The notes under the pieces were generated by a model, which saw nothing but the letters and a program-made list of their open reading frames with translations, was not told the origin of the DNA and searched no databases. Of a DNA stretch of 64,000 bases, positions 32,954 to 42,163 are shown in pieces. The position numbers and the translations under genes are program-made. Positions within the stretch are counted from its first letter, which is position 1. Each line of letters starts with the position of its first letter. This stretch comes from Micromonospora avicenniae (GTDB lineage Bacteria; Actinomycetota; Actinomycetes; Mycobacteriales; Micromonosporaceae), in assembly GCF_900156065.1 (NCBI RefSeq), contig NZ_FTNF01000020.1:1-64000 (forward strand), given 5' to 3'.

Positions 32954-35900
32954 ATGCGACGTCGCCGTTCATCCCCTTACGGCGCGCTTGCCCTCGTCAC
33001 CGTCGCCGGGCTGCTGATCGGGGCCGGCCCGGCCGATGCCGCCACCACACCTCCCACGCCGGCCGCCACCTCGGCCGCCGAGCCCACCCCGGCCGAACCG
33101 GCCAGGCAACCGGCCCGCACCCTGACCCTGATCACCGGCGACCGGATCGAGTCCTCGGCCGGCCGGATCGCGATCGTTCCGCGCCACGGCATCCAGTTCC
33201 TCCGCTACCGGCACGGCGACGACGAGTACGTCGTGCCCTCCGATGCCCTCGGGCTGCTGCGCGAGGACCGGCTCGACGAGCGGCTGTTCAACGTGACGCA
33301 ACTCCTCGCCGACGGCTTCGACAGGCGTGACGGGCTACCGCTGATCGCGTCCGACCTGACCGGCATGCGCGGGCTCACCGCGCAGCGACGACTCGCCTCG
33401 GTCGACGGCTTCGCCGCCGAGATCCCGGTCGCCGACCTGGCGCGCAACTGGCCGACGCTGCGAGACTCGCTGCGCGCGGGGAAGCTCTGGCTGGACGGGA
33501 TCCGCAAGCCGGCCCTCGACGTCAGCGTGCCCGCCAGTGGCGCCCCGGCCGTCTGGGCTGCCGGCTACGACGGCTCGGGTGTCAAGGTGGCGGTGCTCGA
33601 CAGCGGCATCGACGACACCCACCCCGACTTCGCCGGACGGGTAGCCGCCGAGCGGAACTTCGTCACCGACTACGAGACCACCGACGACGACCTCGCCGGA
33701 CACGGCACCCACGTCGCCTCCATCCTGGCCGGCAGCGGGGCGGCCTCCGACGGCCGCTACCGGGGCATGGCGCCCGGAGCGGACCTGCTGGTCGGCAAGG
33801 TCTGCTTCAGCTACTACGGCCTCGGCGCGGCCTGCCCCGACTCGGCGATCCTCGAGGGGTTGCGCTGGGCGGCCGAATCCGGCGCCCGGGTGGTCAACCT
33901 CAGCCTCGGCGCCGACGACCAGCCCGGCGTCGATCCGATCGAGGCTGCCGTCAACGAGCTGACCGCCGAGTACGGCACCCTCTTCGTCGCCGCCGCCGGC
34001 AACAGCGGCTGGGTACCGCAGTCGATCGGCTCACCGGCCTCGGCCGACGCCGCCCTCGCGGTGGGCAACGTCGACAAGAGCGGTGTCCGCAGCTGGGACT
34101 CCGGCCAGGGCCCTCGGCTGGGGGACTACGCCGTCAAGCCGGAGATCACCGCCCCCGGTACGGCGATTACCGCGGCCCGCTCCGCCACCGCCGACGTCGC
34201 CCCACCCGGCGAGCAGTACGTCTCGTTCAGCGGCACCTCGATGGCGAGCCCGCACGTCGCCGGCGCGGCGGCGCTGCTCGCCCAGGCGCACCCCGACTGG
34301 CGTGCCGGCCAGCTCAAATCGGCGCTGATGGGTTCCGCCCGGCCCAGCGCGGCGATCGACCTGTTCGGCCAGGGCGCCGGCCAGCTCGACGTGGCCCGGG
34401 CGCTCGCCCAGCCGGTCGCCGCAGACCCACCGGCGGTCAACTTCGGCTTCCGGGCGTACCCGCACGACGCGCAGGACGTGGTCACCCGGCCGGTGACGTA
34501 CCGCAACGACGCCGACGCGCCGATCACCCTGCGGCTCGCCGTGACCGGTGACGTGCCGGCCGGCGTGATCACGTTGGACGGCAGCACGGTGACGGTGCCC
34601 GCCCACGGGCAGGCCACGGTCCAGCTCACCGCCGACACCCGCGCCGGTGGGGACGCGTACGGCACCTTCGGCGGCCGACTGGTCGCCACCGCGGACGGGG
34701 TGAGTGTGCAGACCCCGTTCAGCGTCTTCCGGGAACAGCCGTCGGCCGACGTGCACCTGAAGGTCACCGCCCGCACCGACGCCCCGCAGGAGGTGGTCAC
34801 CCAGCTCGGCAACCTCGCCACCGGCGAGTTCGTCGTCAGCTACGACAGCGCGGACACCCTCCGGGTGCCGATGGGCGACTACGTGGTGCTCAGCATGGGC
34901 ATCAGCGCCGACGGCACGGGCACCATCCTGGCCAACGGCCGGCTGACCGTCGACCGGACGACCGACCTGACGCTCGACGGCCGCCAGGCCCGGCGGGTCG
35001 ACATCCGGCTTCCGGAGCGGGACGCCGCCCCGGTCCTCGGTGAGGTCGAGGTCCAGCACACCGGCGCCCCGCAGCTGTTCGCCATGAGCCTCGCCGGCGA
35101 CCCTGGCTCCATCTACACCGCCGACCTGGGTCCGAAGAACGTCGACGGTCTGATCACGTCGGTGACGGCGCTCTTCGCCCGCCCCGACGGGAACGGTGGC
35201 TTCACGGCCAGCCCGTACACCTACCAGACCGGCTGGTACCAGACCGGCTCGTTCGTCACCGGCTTCACCCGCGAGCTCAGCGAGCGCGACGTGGCCAAGG
35301 TCCGGGTCGGCTACGCGTCCGCGGCGACCGACGGGGTGGGTACCCGGGCCAACTACCCGGTCATCCCCGGGGTCGACTACCCCGACGGTTTCATCCTGCC
35401 GTCCACGCCGCTGCCGGCGCAGCGAACCGAGTACTACGCCGGCAACCTCGGCTGGGAGTCGACCTTCGAGGAGGGCGTCGGCGCGGGCGCGGACTACCGG
35501 CGGGTGGCCGAGTTCGACGCGCAACGGTCGGACTACCAGGCCGGGAAGGACTACACCGAGCAGTGGAACCAGGCTGTCTTCAGCACGCCGATGACGCCGG
35601 CCTTCCCTGAGTACCCGATCGTCGAGCGGCGCGGCAACGAGTTCCTCCTCCGGCTCGACGGCTACGCCGACGCCGCCGGTCACCGGGGCTTCTCGGAGGC
35701 GGCCGGGTCCACCGGCAAGCTGGCGCTGTACCGGGGTGACACGCTGGTCGAGGAGCGGGCCGGGGCGTACGCCGGCGTCGACGTCGGCGAGCCGGGCCGG
35801 TCCCGGTACCGGCTGTCGTACGGCTTCACCCAGCCGGCGCCGGCGCGGCTCTCCACCAGCGTCGAGACCGTGTGGGAGTTCGACTCGGCGTACACCGCGA

Positions 35901-36226
35901 CCGGTACGGCCCTGCCGCTGACCGCGGTCGGCTTCGCGCCGCAACTGGACGACACCAACGCGGCGAAGAAGCACGGCATGCTGGCGGTGCCGCTGACCTT
36001 CACCCGCCAGGCCGGCGCCGGCAAGGTCGCCAAGGTCGAGGTCGAGGCCTCGTTCGACGACGGCGCCCACTGGAGCAGGACGCAGGTGCTGTCGCTGCCG
36101 GGCGGCCACACCGCCAAGGTCAAGCATCCGGGCCGGGCCGGATTCGTGTCGCTGCGTGCCCGCGTCACCGACTCGGCCGGCGCGGTCGTGACCACGACCG
36201 TGATCCGGGCGTACGAGATCCGCTGA
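32954..36226 (+). CDS. secreted subtilisin-like serine protease (S8)
   Basis: This encodes 1090 aa from ATG at 32954 with AAGGAG upstream. The signal peptide is followed by a propeptide (to about 190) and the S8 domain with Asp216 (VAVLDSGIDD), His250 (GHGTHVASI) and Ser429 (GTSMASPHVAGAAAL). A long C-terminal half (about 490-1090) of beta-rich domains without an anchor follows, suggesting release into the medium. Members of this layout are common in Streptomyces and Micromonospora as extracellular proteases. It appears monocistronic and ends at a strong hairpin. Confidence 0.94.
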   Translation: MRRRRSSPYGALALVTVAGLLIGAGPADAATTPPTPAATSAAEPTPAEPARQPARTLTLITGDRIESSAGRIAIVPRHGIQFLRYRHGDDEYVVPSDALGLLREDRLDERLFNVTQLLADGFDRRDGLPLIASDLTGMRGLTAQRRLASVDGFAAEIPVADLARNWPTLRDSLRAGKLWLDGIRKPALDVSVPASGAPAVWAAGYDGSGVKVAVLDSGIDDTHPDFAGRVAAERNFVTDYETTDDDLAGHGTHVASILAGSGAASDGRYRGMAPGADLLVGKVCFSYYGLGAACPDSAILEGLRWAAESGARVVNLSLGADDQPGVDPIEAAVNELTAEYGTLFVAAAGNSGWVPQSIGSPASADAALAVGNVDKSGVRSWDSGQGPRLGDYAVKPEITAPGTAITAARSATADVAPPGEQYVSFSGTSMASPHVAGAAALLAQAHPDWRAGQLKSALMGSARPSAAIDLFGQGAGQLDVARALAQPVAADPPAVNFGFRAYPHDAQDVVTRPVTYRNDADAPITLRLAVTGDVPAGVITLDGSTVTVPAHGQATVQLTADTRAGGDAYGTFGGRLVATADGVSVQTPFSVFREQPSADVHLKVTARTDAPQEVVTQLGNLATGEFVVSYDSADTLRVPMGDYVVLSMGISADGTGTILANGRLTVDRTTDLTLDGRQARRVDIRLPERDAAPVLGEVEVQHTGAPQLFAMSLAGDPGSIYTADLGPKNVDGLITSVTALFARPDGNGGFTASPYTYQTGWYQTGSFVTGFTRELSERDVAKVRVGYASAATDGVGTRANYPVIPGVDYPDGFILPSTPLPAQRTEYYAGNLGWESTFEEGVGAGADYRRVAEFDAQRSDYQAGKDYTEQWNQAVFSTPMTPAFPEYPIVERRGNEFLLRLDGYADAAGHRGFSEAAGSTGKLALYRGDTLVEERAGAYAGVDVGEPGRSRYRLSYGFTQPAPARLSTSVETVWEFDSAYTATGTALPLTAVGFAPQLDDTNAAKKHGMLAVPLTFTRQAGAGKVAKVEVEASFDDGAHWSRTQVLSLPGGHTAKVKHPGRAGFVSLRARVTDSAGAVVTTTVIRAYEIR

Positions 36227-36241
36227 CACCGATCGAACGTT

Positions 36242-36274
36242 GGTGGGGCCGTCCTGGTCGGGGACGGCCCCACC
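36242..36274 (+). terminator. intrinsic terminator of the protease gene
   Basis: A perfect 13-bp stem (36242-36254 with 36262-36274) with a seven-base loop lies just after the stop of the protease gene. It has a short pyrimidine stretch rather than a U-run. Confidence 0.75.
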
Positions 36275-36426
36275 ACCGTCTTCGGTCACCGACCACCGCA
36301 CTGGGTGCGTCGCGGCCCGGCCCCGGATGTACGGCTCGCGCCGGGCGCGGTGGATCTGGCCGCTCAGCCACCCAGCTGATCCGTCCGGTCGGCGATGCCC
36401 ACGGCTTACTGCGTCGGCGGCGTTCC

Positions 36427-36432
36427 TACACT
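36427..36432 (+). promoter_or_regulatory. -10 box of a leaderless promoter
   Basis: TACACT fits TANNNT and ends seven bases before the GTG at 36440, which decides the start of the Sel1-repeat gene. Confidence 0.6.
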
Positions 36433-36439
36433 GCTGCGC

Positions 36440-37660
36440 GTGGCACTTCGGGCATACGAACGTGGGTTGCTCGCCATGCAGCGTCGGGCCTTCGAGGAGG
36501 CTCGTGAGCAGCTGGCGCTGGCCGGACCGGATGACCGGGCGCTGCTGCTGCTGGGCCAGTTGGCCAGCGCCGGTCACGGCGAGCAGGTGGATCCGGTGCG
36601 GGCTCGCGAGTTGTACGAGCGCGCGGCTGAGTTGGGCAGTGCCGAGGCGGCGCACAACCTCGGGGTCCTGTACGCCACCGGACGGGGTGTCGCGGAGGAC
36701 CAGGCGGCGGCGTTGCGGTGGTATCAGCGTTCGGCCGAGCTGGGCTACGGGCCCGCTCGCCGGATGGTCGGTCTCATGTACGCCACCGGTCAGGGCGCGC
36801 CCGTGGACCAGGATGCAGCCGAGCGGCACTGGCGGATGGCCGCGGCCGCCGGCGAGGCACAGGCGTTGCACGATCTGGGCGCCCTCTTCGCATACCACAG
36901 GGTGAACCTGCCGGAGGCTGCGTCCTGGTACCTGGAGGCCGCCAAGGCGGGCATCGAGGCGGCCGAGCGGGAATTGGCTCTACTCGCGCCGAAGCTCCGT
37001 CTGTTGGCTTCGGTGGACCCTCGGGCTCGCACGATGCTCGGGGTGATCCGCGCCTTCCACCTCGGGGATCCGGCCGGAGGAGTGAAGCTGCTCGCCGTCT
37101 CGGCGGAGGGCGGGGACCCGGTCGCCCAGCGAACGCTCGGCTACCTGGTCCAGCACGGCGTCGGCACGGCAAAGGACGATGTCCGGGCGAACGCTCTCTA
37201 TCAGGCCGCCGCCGAGCAGGGGGATGCGTTTGCCGCGTTCAACCTTGGTGTGCTGTCCGGTGGGTCCGATGAGGCGGTGCACTGGCTGCGCCAGGCGGCC
37301 GACGCCGGGGTCGTTGAGGCGTACTCGCGGCTGGGTGATCGGCTCAGCGAGCGTGACCTCGACGAGGAGGCGTTGCGGTGGTACGTGCGGGGTGCCGAGG
37401 CCGGCGACAAGGGCAGCATGTTCGCGGCGGCCTGCTGGTACCGCGACGGATTCGGCGGTCCTGTCGACCTTGTGCAGGCACTTCGGTGGTACCTCGCCAT
37501 GTTGAACGTAGATAGCGGCGACGGCATCCACGAAGCACATGCGATCGTGCCGCGGATGACGACCGACGAGATCCACGAGGCGGGCCGGCTCTCGGGCCGG
37601 CTGCTGGAGGCCGACTTGTTCGTGCAGCGGGAAGGCCGGCCGAGCGCCGCCTCTGATTGA
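36440..37660 (+). CDS. Sel1/TPR-like repeat protein
   Basis: This encodes 406 aa from GTG at 36440, chosen for the -10 box seven bases upstream. It has at least eight Sel1-type repeats of about 36 residues, such as AELGSAEAAHNLGVLYATGRGVAEDQAAALRWYQRSAELGYG, broken by a less regular stretch near 175-210. There is no signal peptide or membrane helix. Sel1 arrays act as protein-binding scaffolds; no partner is evident. One repeat (NLGVLSGGSDEAVHWLRQAAD) lacks the usual loop. The quoted repeat is one example and I cannot assign a specific function. Confidence 0.8.
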   Translation: MALRAYERGLLAMQRRAFEEAREQLALAGPDDRALLLLGQLASAGHGEQVDPVRARELYERAAELGSAEAAHNLGVLYATGRGVAEDQAAALRWYQRSAELGYGPARRMVGLMYATGQGAPVDQDAAERHWRMAAAAGEAQALHDLGALFAYHRVNLPEAASWYLEAAKAGIEAAERELALLAPKLRLLASVDPRARTMLGVIRAFHLGDPAGGVKLLAVSAEGGDPVAQRTLGYLVQHGVGTAKDDVRANALYQAAAEQGDAFAAFNLGVLSGGSDEAVHWLRQAADAGVVEAYSRLGDRLSERDLDEEALRWYVRGAEAGDKGSMFAAACWYRDGFGGPVDLVQALRWYLAMLNVDSGDGIHEAHAIVPRMTTDEIHEAGRLSGRLLEADLFVQREGRPSAASD

Positions 37661-37805
37661 CCTGGTGCTTCGGCCGGTGGACGTCCTGGCTATCCGCTCG
37701 GCTTGCGTCCGCAGTCCGGGCGCCGAGCCGTCAGATTGCGCCCGGGGTGGAAGTGACGCAGGTTATGACGGCTCGCCCCTGGGCCGCCGCGGTCCCGCCG
37801 CTCCG

Positions 37806-37811
37806 TACGCT
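37806..37811 (+). promoter_or_regulatory. -10 box of a leaderless promoter
   Basis: TACGCT ends six bases before the GTG at 37818 and fits TANNNT. It supports the short form of the nucleosidase-like gene. Confidence 0.5.
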
Positions 37812-37817
37812 GCCTCT

Positions 37818-38390
37818 GTGATTCTTCGCGGCAAGATCCGGTCCGACGCGCCGCTGCTGGTCCTGGCCGTCGAGGAGGAAGCGGCTCATCTCGACGCCGA
37901 CCTGCCGGTGCTGCTCACCGGGATGGGCAAGGTCAACGCGGCGGCCGCCGTGGCGGCGGCATTGGCCACCGGGCCGAGGCCGAGTCTGCTGCTCAACCTC
38001 GGCACCGCCGGGGCGCTGCGCCCGGGCTGGGCCGGCATCCACGAGATCGGCACCGTGCTCCAACACGACCTCGACACCGAGCTGCTGCGCACCCTCACCG
38101 GGCAGATCTACGGCGCGCCGCTGACCCTCGGCACGCGCACCGCGGTGCTGGCCACCGGCGACACATTCGTCGCCGAGGAGGCCGCCCGCGCCCGGCTCGC
38201 GCGGCAGGCGGACCTCGTCGACATGGAGGGGTACGCCGTCGCCTGGGCGGCGGCGCAGGCCGGGGTGCCGTGCCGGTTGGTCAAGCGGGTCAGCGACGAG
38301 GCGGGCGAGGGCGCGGACCGGGCCTGGCGGGACGCGGTCGACGACTGCGCCCGTGACCTCGCCGGCTGGGTCCGGCGCGAGTTCGCCTGA
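37818..38390 (+). CDS. nucleoside phosphorylase / MTA-SAH nucleosidase-like protein
   Basis: This encodes 190 aa from GTG at 37818. APLLVLAVEEEAAHL, LLTGMGKVNAA, LNLGTAGALRPG, LATGDTFVAEE and LVDMEGYAVAWAAAQAGVPCRLVKRVSDEA follow the order of motifs of the PNP/UDP family. VDMEGYA holds the ribose-binding Met-Glu pair and the later SDEA holds the purine-contacting Asp. It is shorter than MtnN (about 230 aa), lacking some N-terminal strand-loop elements. It likely cleaves or binds a nucleoside; the exact substrate is not certain. Confidence 0.78.
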   Translation: MILRGKIRSDAPLLVLAVEEEAAHLDADLPVLLTGMGKVNAAAAVAAALATGPRPSLLLNLGTAGALRPGWAGIHEIGTVLQHDLDTELLRTLTGQIYGAPLTLGTRTAVLATGDTFVAEEAARARLARQADLVDMEGYAVAWAAAQAGVPCRLVKRVSDEAGEGADRAWRDAVDDCARDLAGWVRREFA

Positions 38391-38567
38391 CCCGACCCGG
38401 CCGGACCACCGTCTCGATCATGGAGCTGGCGGGTCGGCTCCCCGGTCTGTCAGGCCGCGAACCACGATCAACGCGACCGACGCGCCATGCGCCCGGAGTG
38501 CTGGGGCATGGCGGCGCGGATCGGCGTTAATCTACTGCGGACAGTCGGTGGAGCAGGGGGTGCGGCC

Positions 38568-38627
38568 GTGCGGGTACGGACGTCGGGTCGCCGCGTCGCC
38601 GCCCCGGCCCGTGGTCGGGCACGGTGA
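38568..38627 (+). CDS. possible 19-codon leader ORF coupled to the phosphoesterase gene
   Basis: A GTG at 38568 follows a G-rich ribosome-like stretch and opens a basic 19-codon frame (VRVRTSGRRVAAP...). Its TGA (38625-38627) overlaps the GTG of the metallophosphoesterase gene. The layout and length copy the leader at 8339-8398. A -10-like TAATCT lies about 35 bases upstream. It could equally be chance. Confidence 0.3.
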   Translation: MRVRTSGRRVAAPARGRAR

Positions 38628-39460
38628 GGGGCGGGCGGCTGCTCGCCGTCAGCGACCTGCACGTGCGGTACGCCGAGAACCGCGCGATCGTCGACGGGCT
38701 GCGCCCCGGTTCCGACCACGACTGGCTGATCGTGGCCGGCGACGTGGCCGAGTACTTCGCGGACGTCCGCGCGACGCTGGCGCTGCTGCGCGACCGGTTC
38801 GCCACCGTGATCTGGGCTCCCGGCAACCACGAGCTGTGGACGCTGCGCGACGATCCGGTCCAGCTGCGCGGTGCGGCGCGCTACCGGGAACTGGTCGCGA
38901 TGTGCCGCGAGTTGGGCGTACTCACCCCGGAGGACGCGTACCCGGTCTGGTCCGGCCCGGACGGCCCGGTGACGGTGGCCCCGCTGTTCACGCTCTACGA
39001 CTACTCGTTCCACGCCCCTGGCACCACCAACAAGGAGGAGTCGCTGCGCCGGGCGTACGACGCCGGGGTGGTGTGCACCGACGAGATGCTGCTGCATCCC
39101 GACCCGTACCCGGGACGCGACGCCTGGTGCGCGGCGCGGGTGACGCACACGGAGCGGCGGCTGGCGGCCGTCGACCCCGCCCAGCCGACGGTGCTGGTGA
39201 ACCACTTCCCACTGGTCCGCGAGCCGACCCGGGTTCTGCGCTTTCCGGAGTTCGCGCAGTGGTGCGGCACCACGCGGACGGCGGACTGGCACCTGCGCTT
39301 CCGCGCGGCAGCGGTGGTCTACGGCCACCTGCACATCCCGCGCACCACCTGGTACGACGGGGTCCGCTTCGAGGAGGTGTCGCTGGGCTACCCGAGGGAG
39401 TGGAAACCCCGCGCTGTGCCGTTCCAGCCGCGCGTGGTGCTGCCCGCCCCGCCGTCCTGA
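38624..39460 (+). CDS. metallophosphoesterase
   Basis: This encodes 278 aa from GTG at 38624. The calcineurin-like metal sites are all present: LLAVSDLHVRY (D-x-H), IVAGDVAEYF (GD), WAPGNHELW (GNH-E), VLVNHFPL and VYGHLHIPRTTW (GHxH). These enzymes use two metals to hydrolyse phosphomonoesters or diesters. The subgroup with a long segment between GNHE and NHFPL is often near siderophore or secondary-metabolite genes, and here the desferrioxamine locus follows, but the gene is convergent with it. The substrate is unknown. Confidence 0.88.
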   Translation: MRGGRLLAVSDLHVRYAENRAIVDGLRPGSDHDWLIVAGDVAEYFADVRATLALLRDRFATVIWAPGNHELWTLRDDPVQLRGAARYRELVAMCRELGVLTPEDAYPVWSGPDGPVTVAPLFTLYDYSFHAPGTTNKEESLRRAYDAGVVCTDEMLLHPDPYPGRDAWCAARVTHTERRLAAVDPAQPTVLVNHFPLVREPTRVLRFPEFAQWCGTTRTADWHLRFRAAAVVYGHLHIPRTTWYDGVRFEEVSLGYPREWKPRAVPFQPRVVLPAPPS

Positions 39461-39522
39461 CCCACCGAAGGTGCCACGTCGCGCGGGATCCGGCGGCCCG
39501 GGCCACGTCGCCGCGACCGTCG

Positions 39523-40125
39523 TCACCGATCGTCGGTCGGGGGCCGGTCCGCAGCGACCGCCGGCCGGTCGAGGAAGAGCAGTCTGGCTCGTTTCTCCGG
39601 CTTGTCGACGATCGGCCCGAGGCGGAAGCCGGCACGCACCAGCCGGGCGATCGCCTTTTCGTTGCGTGCGTCCGGCTCGGCCAACAACCGTCGCCGGTTC
39701 GGGTCGGCCCAGACGAAGTCGAGCAGCGCGCCGAACAACACTCCGGTGAAGCCCGGCTCGGCCACGGCCGCCGGGCCGACCAGCAGGTGCAGGCCGAAGT
39801 CCCCGGGCTGGACCGGGTAGCACTCGCCGACCGGGTCGGCCTCCGGTTGGTACGTCTGGAACAGCGCCACCGGCAGCCCGTCCCGGTGCACCAGGTAGGC
39901 GTGGTGCGTGGTCAGCGAATCCAGGTAGGCGTAGATCTCCCGCACCCGCTCGCGGTCGGCGTCCAGCATGCCCCAGAACCGGGCCCGTTCCTGCGTCACC
40001 CAGCCGTGCAGCAGGTCGACGTCGCCGTCCGGGTCGACCGGGCGGACGGTGAGCCGGCCGAACCCGGCCACGTCGCGGTCGTAGTGGTGCAGGCCGGTCC
40101 CGGTGCTGTCCTGGTCAGTGGTCAT
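39523..40125 (-). CDS. siderophore-type GNAT acyltransferase
   Basis: This encodes 200 aa. GFGRLTVRPVDPDGDVDLLHGWVTQERARFWGM, followed by GDFGLHLLVGP and NRRRLLAEPDARNEKAIARLVRAGFRLGPIVDKPEKRARLLFLDR, is the IucB/MbtK/DesC-type acyltransferase family, which acylates hydroxylated amines with acyl-CoA. It is a second such enzyme in the locus besides DesC (encoded at 49400). Its ATG overlaps the end of the acylase gene, so it is the last gene of the minus-strand siderophore-uptake operon. It may install alternative acyl groups on ferrioxamines or acylate another hydroxamate. Confidence 0.85.
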   Translation of the reverse strand: MTTDQDSTGTGLHHYDRDVAGFGRLTVRPVDPDGDVDLLHGWVTQERARFWGMLDADRERVREIYAYLDSLTTHHAYLVHRDGLPVALFQTYQPEADPVGECYPVQPGDFGLHLLVGPAAVAEPGFTGVLFGALLDFVWADPNRRRLLAEPDARNEKAIARLVRAGFRLGPIVDKPEKRARLLFLDRPAVAADRPPTDDR

Positions 40126-42163
40126 CTCGCTCCTCGGTGAGCCGCGCCCAGTCCGTGGTCACGGGCAGCAGGTCGCCGGCCAGCCAGGCCGGCGTCTGGT
40201 CGTGGTGGTGCGCGTCGCCGGGCACCCCGCAGGCGCCGAACGGCACGACCCAACGGCTGCGATCGCGGTCGCCGAGATCCCAGACGTAACGCGCCGCCGG
40301 CCCGCGCAGGCAGTCGTGGGTGACTCCCGGCACGCTGGAGGTGGAGAGCACACAGTGGTGATCGCCGGCGAGGCCCGGCACCGCCTCCGCGTCCACCTCC
40401 GGCAGCGCCCGCCACGGCGTGAGCCGGTGCAGCTCGCCCCAGCGGGGCAGGTCCCGTTCCGCCACTTCCTCGACGGCGGCGCGCACCAGCGCCTCGGGAA
40501 CGCCGTCGGGCAGGAGCCCGCTGCCCAGCACCGCCTCGATCGCGTGCGCCACCCGCGGCGTGAGCGCCAGCCAGGGCTGGAACACCTGCGGGTACGCCGG
40601 TGGGTCGGCGAGCGGGGCCAGTGCCTCGTGGGCAGCGAGCCGGCGTACGAGGGCCGCCCGCACCAACGCGTACGCGGCGGCGTCGCGGCTGTCGGCGGCC
40701 ATCCGGCGGTCCCAGCCCAGCAACCGGTCGCGCAGGGCGGTGGCGCCGGGACCGAGCCCGGTGAGCCGGGCCAGCCGGGCGATCAGGGGGCCCGCCGAGG
40801 CCAGGTGCGCGTCAGTGTGGACAGTCGCCATCGCCTCGGCCGTCCAGTCGCCGCCCGCGTCGAGCAGTTCACGGATCCGGTCGGCCCGGTACGGCGGGGC
40901 GAACTCGACGCCGAGCGGCGCGGCGAGTTCGCGCGCGTTCGCCATCACCGCGCGGCCGTTCACCTCGGCGCGCGGCATCGGCGCGTACCAGCCCTGCCAG
41001 GCGTGCTCGGCCGACCAGGCGGGGACCACCCGGTGCCGGTTCGCCGGGTGCCGCACCGGCACCGCGCCGGCGACGCGGTGCAGCAGCCCGCCGGAGGTGT
41101 CGGCCGCCTGGAGCACGTTGACCGGCTCGACCCACCGGTCGACGGCCGCGTCCACGTCGGCGACGGTCCGGGCCCGCAGCAGCGCCGGCAGCGTGGCGAA
41201 GCCCAGCTCCGCCAGCACCCGGGGCGGATGGCGGAGGCTGATCGCCGTCGCGTCGTCCGGGCCGCCGATCACCACCGGTCCCCGGGCTGTCTCGATCACC
41301 TCGACCTCGATCGGGTTCCCGCCGGCCACCTCGACGGTCTCCGTGTGCGTCGCCGCGGGCTCCCAGCCGTCCGGTCCGTACGCCTCGACGGCGGTGCCGC
41401 GGCGGCGCAGCCGCTCCGCGTACAGGTCCTGGTAGTCGGCCATCGCGTTGGTGATGGCCCAGGCGACCGCTCCGGTGTGTCCGAAGTGGGCGATGCCTGG
41501 CACGCCCGGCACCGCGAGCCCGACCACGTCGTACTCCGGGCAGGCCAGCCGGATCTGCTGGTACACGCCGGGGTCCTCGATGAAGCGGTGCGGGTCCCCG
41601 GCGAGCAGTGCCGCCCCGGCGGCGGTGCGGTCACCGGCCAGCAGCCAGCCGTTGCTGCCGGCGGTGGCCGGAGCGTCGGCCGCGAAGAGAGTCATCCACC
41701 GCTCGCCGAGCCGGCGGGCCACGTGCTCGCGCCACAGCTTCGTCGGCATGTTGGCGAACAGGACGTGGTGGGACAGCCACACGGCCAGCGGGGTCCACGG
41801 CTCCCACCGGCCGGGCCGTAGCCCGACGGCGGCGAACTGCGGCGACCGGGCCGCCCCGGCGGGCAGGCCGGCGTTGACCCCCTCGACGTAGGCGCCCACC
41901 CACTCGGCGGTGGCCGGATCCAGCGCGGCGTGGCAGCGGCGGGCGGTGTTCGCCAGCCGCGCGCACCGGACGAACCGATCCCAGCCGAGTTCGTCGACGC
42001 CGAGGAAGGCCGCGCTGGTGCCCTGGGCCCGGTGCCGCTCCACCTCCAGCTGCCAGGCCCGGTCGTACGCGGTCACCCGGCCCTGCGCCGCGGCGAGCGC
42101 CAGCTCCCCGTCGGCCCGCAGGTGCGGGACGCCCCAGGCGTCGCGGAACACCCGGGCGGTCAC
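40115..42163 (-). CDS. penicillin-acylase-family N-terminal-nucleophile hydrolase
   Basis: This encodes 682 aa; GTG at 42163 overlaps the ATPase stop (GTGA). The N-terminal part VTARVFRDAWGVPHLRAD-ELALAAAQGRVTAYDRAWQLE matches the alpha-chain start. GSNGWLLAGDRTAAGAALLAGDPH contains the expected nucleophile Ser170 at the new N-terminus after autocleavage. NAMADYQDLYAERL, TARGPVV and RYVWDLGDRDRSRWVVPFGACGVPGDAHHHDQ follow. No signal peptide is visible, unusual for this mostly exported family. It sits in the siderophore-transport operon between the ATPase and acyltransferase genes, so a role in cleaving or exchanging amide-linked acyl groups of hydroxamate siderophores is plausible but unproven. 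Confidence 0.9.
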   Translation of the reverse strand: MTARVFRDAWGVPHLRADGELALAAAQGRVTAYDRAWQLEVERHRAQGTSAAFLGVDELGWDRFVRCARLANTARRCHAALDPATAEWVGAYVEGVNAGLPAGAARSPQFAAVGLRPGRWEPWTPLAVWLSHHVLFANMPTKLWREHVARRLGERWMTLFAADAPATAGSNGWLLAGDRTAAGAALLAGDPHRFIEDPGVYQQIRLACPEYDVVGLAVPGVPGIAHFGHTGAVAWAITNAMADYQDLYAERLRRRGTAVEAYGPDGWEPAATHTETVEVAGGNPIEVEVIETARGPVVIGGPDDATAISLRHPPRVLAELGFATLPALLRARTVADVDAAVDRWVEPVNVLQAADTSGGLLHRVAGAVPVRHPANRHRVVPAWSAEHAWQGWYAPMPRAEVNGRAVMANARELAAPLGVEFAPPYRADRIRELLDAGGDWTAEAMATVHTDAHLASAGPLIARLARLTGLGPGATALRDRLLGWDRRMAADSRDAAAYALVRAALVRRLAAHEALAPLADPPAYPQVFQPWLALTPRVAHAIEAVLGSGLLPDGVPEALVRAAVEEVAERDLPRWGELHRLTPWRALPEVDAEAVPGLAGDHHCVLSTSSVPGVTHDCLRGPAARYVWDLGDRDRSRWVVPFGACGVPGDAHHHDQTPAWLAGDLLPVTTDWARLTEERDDH

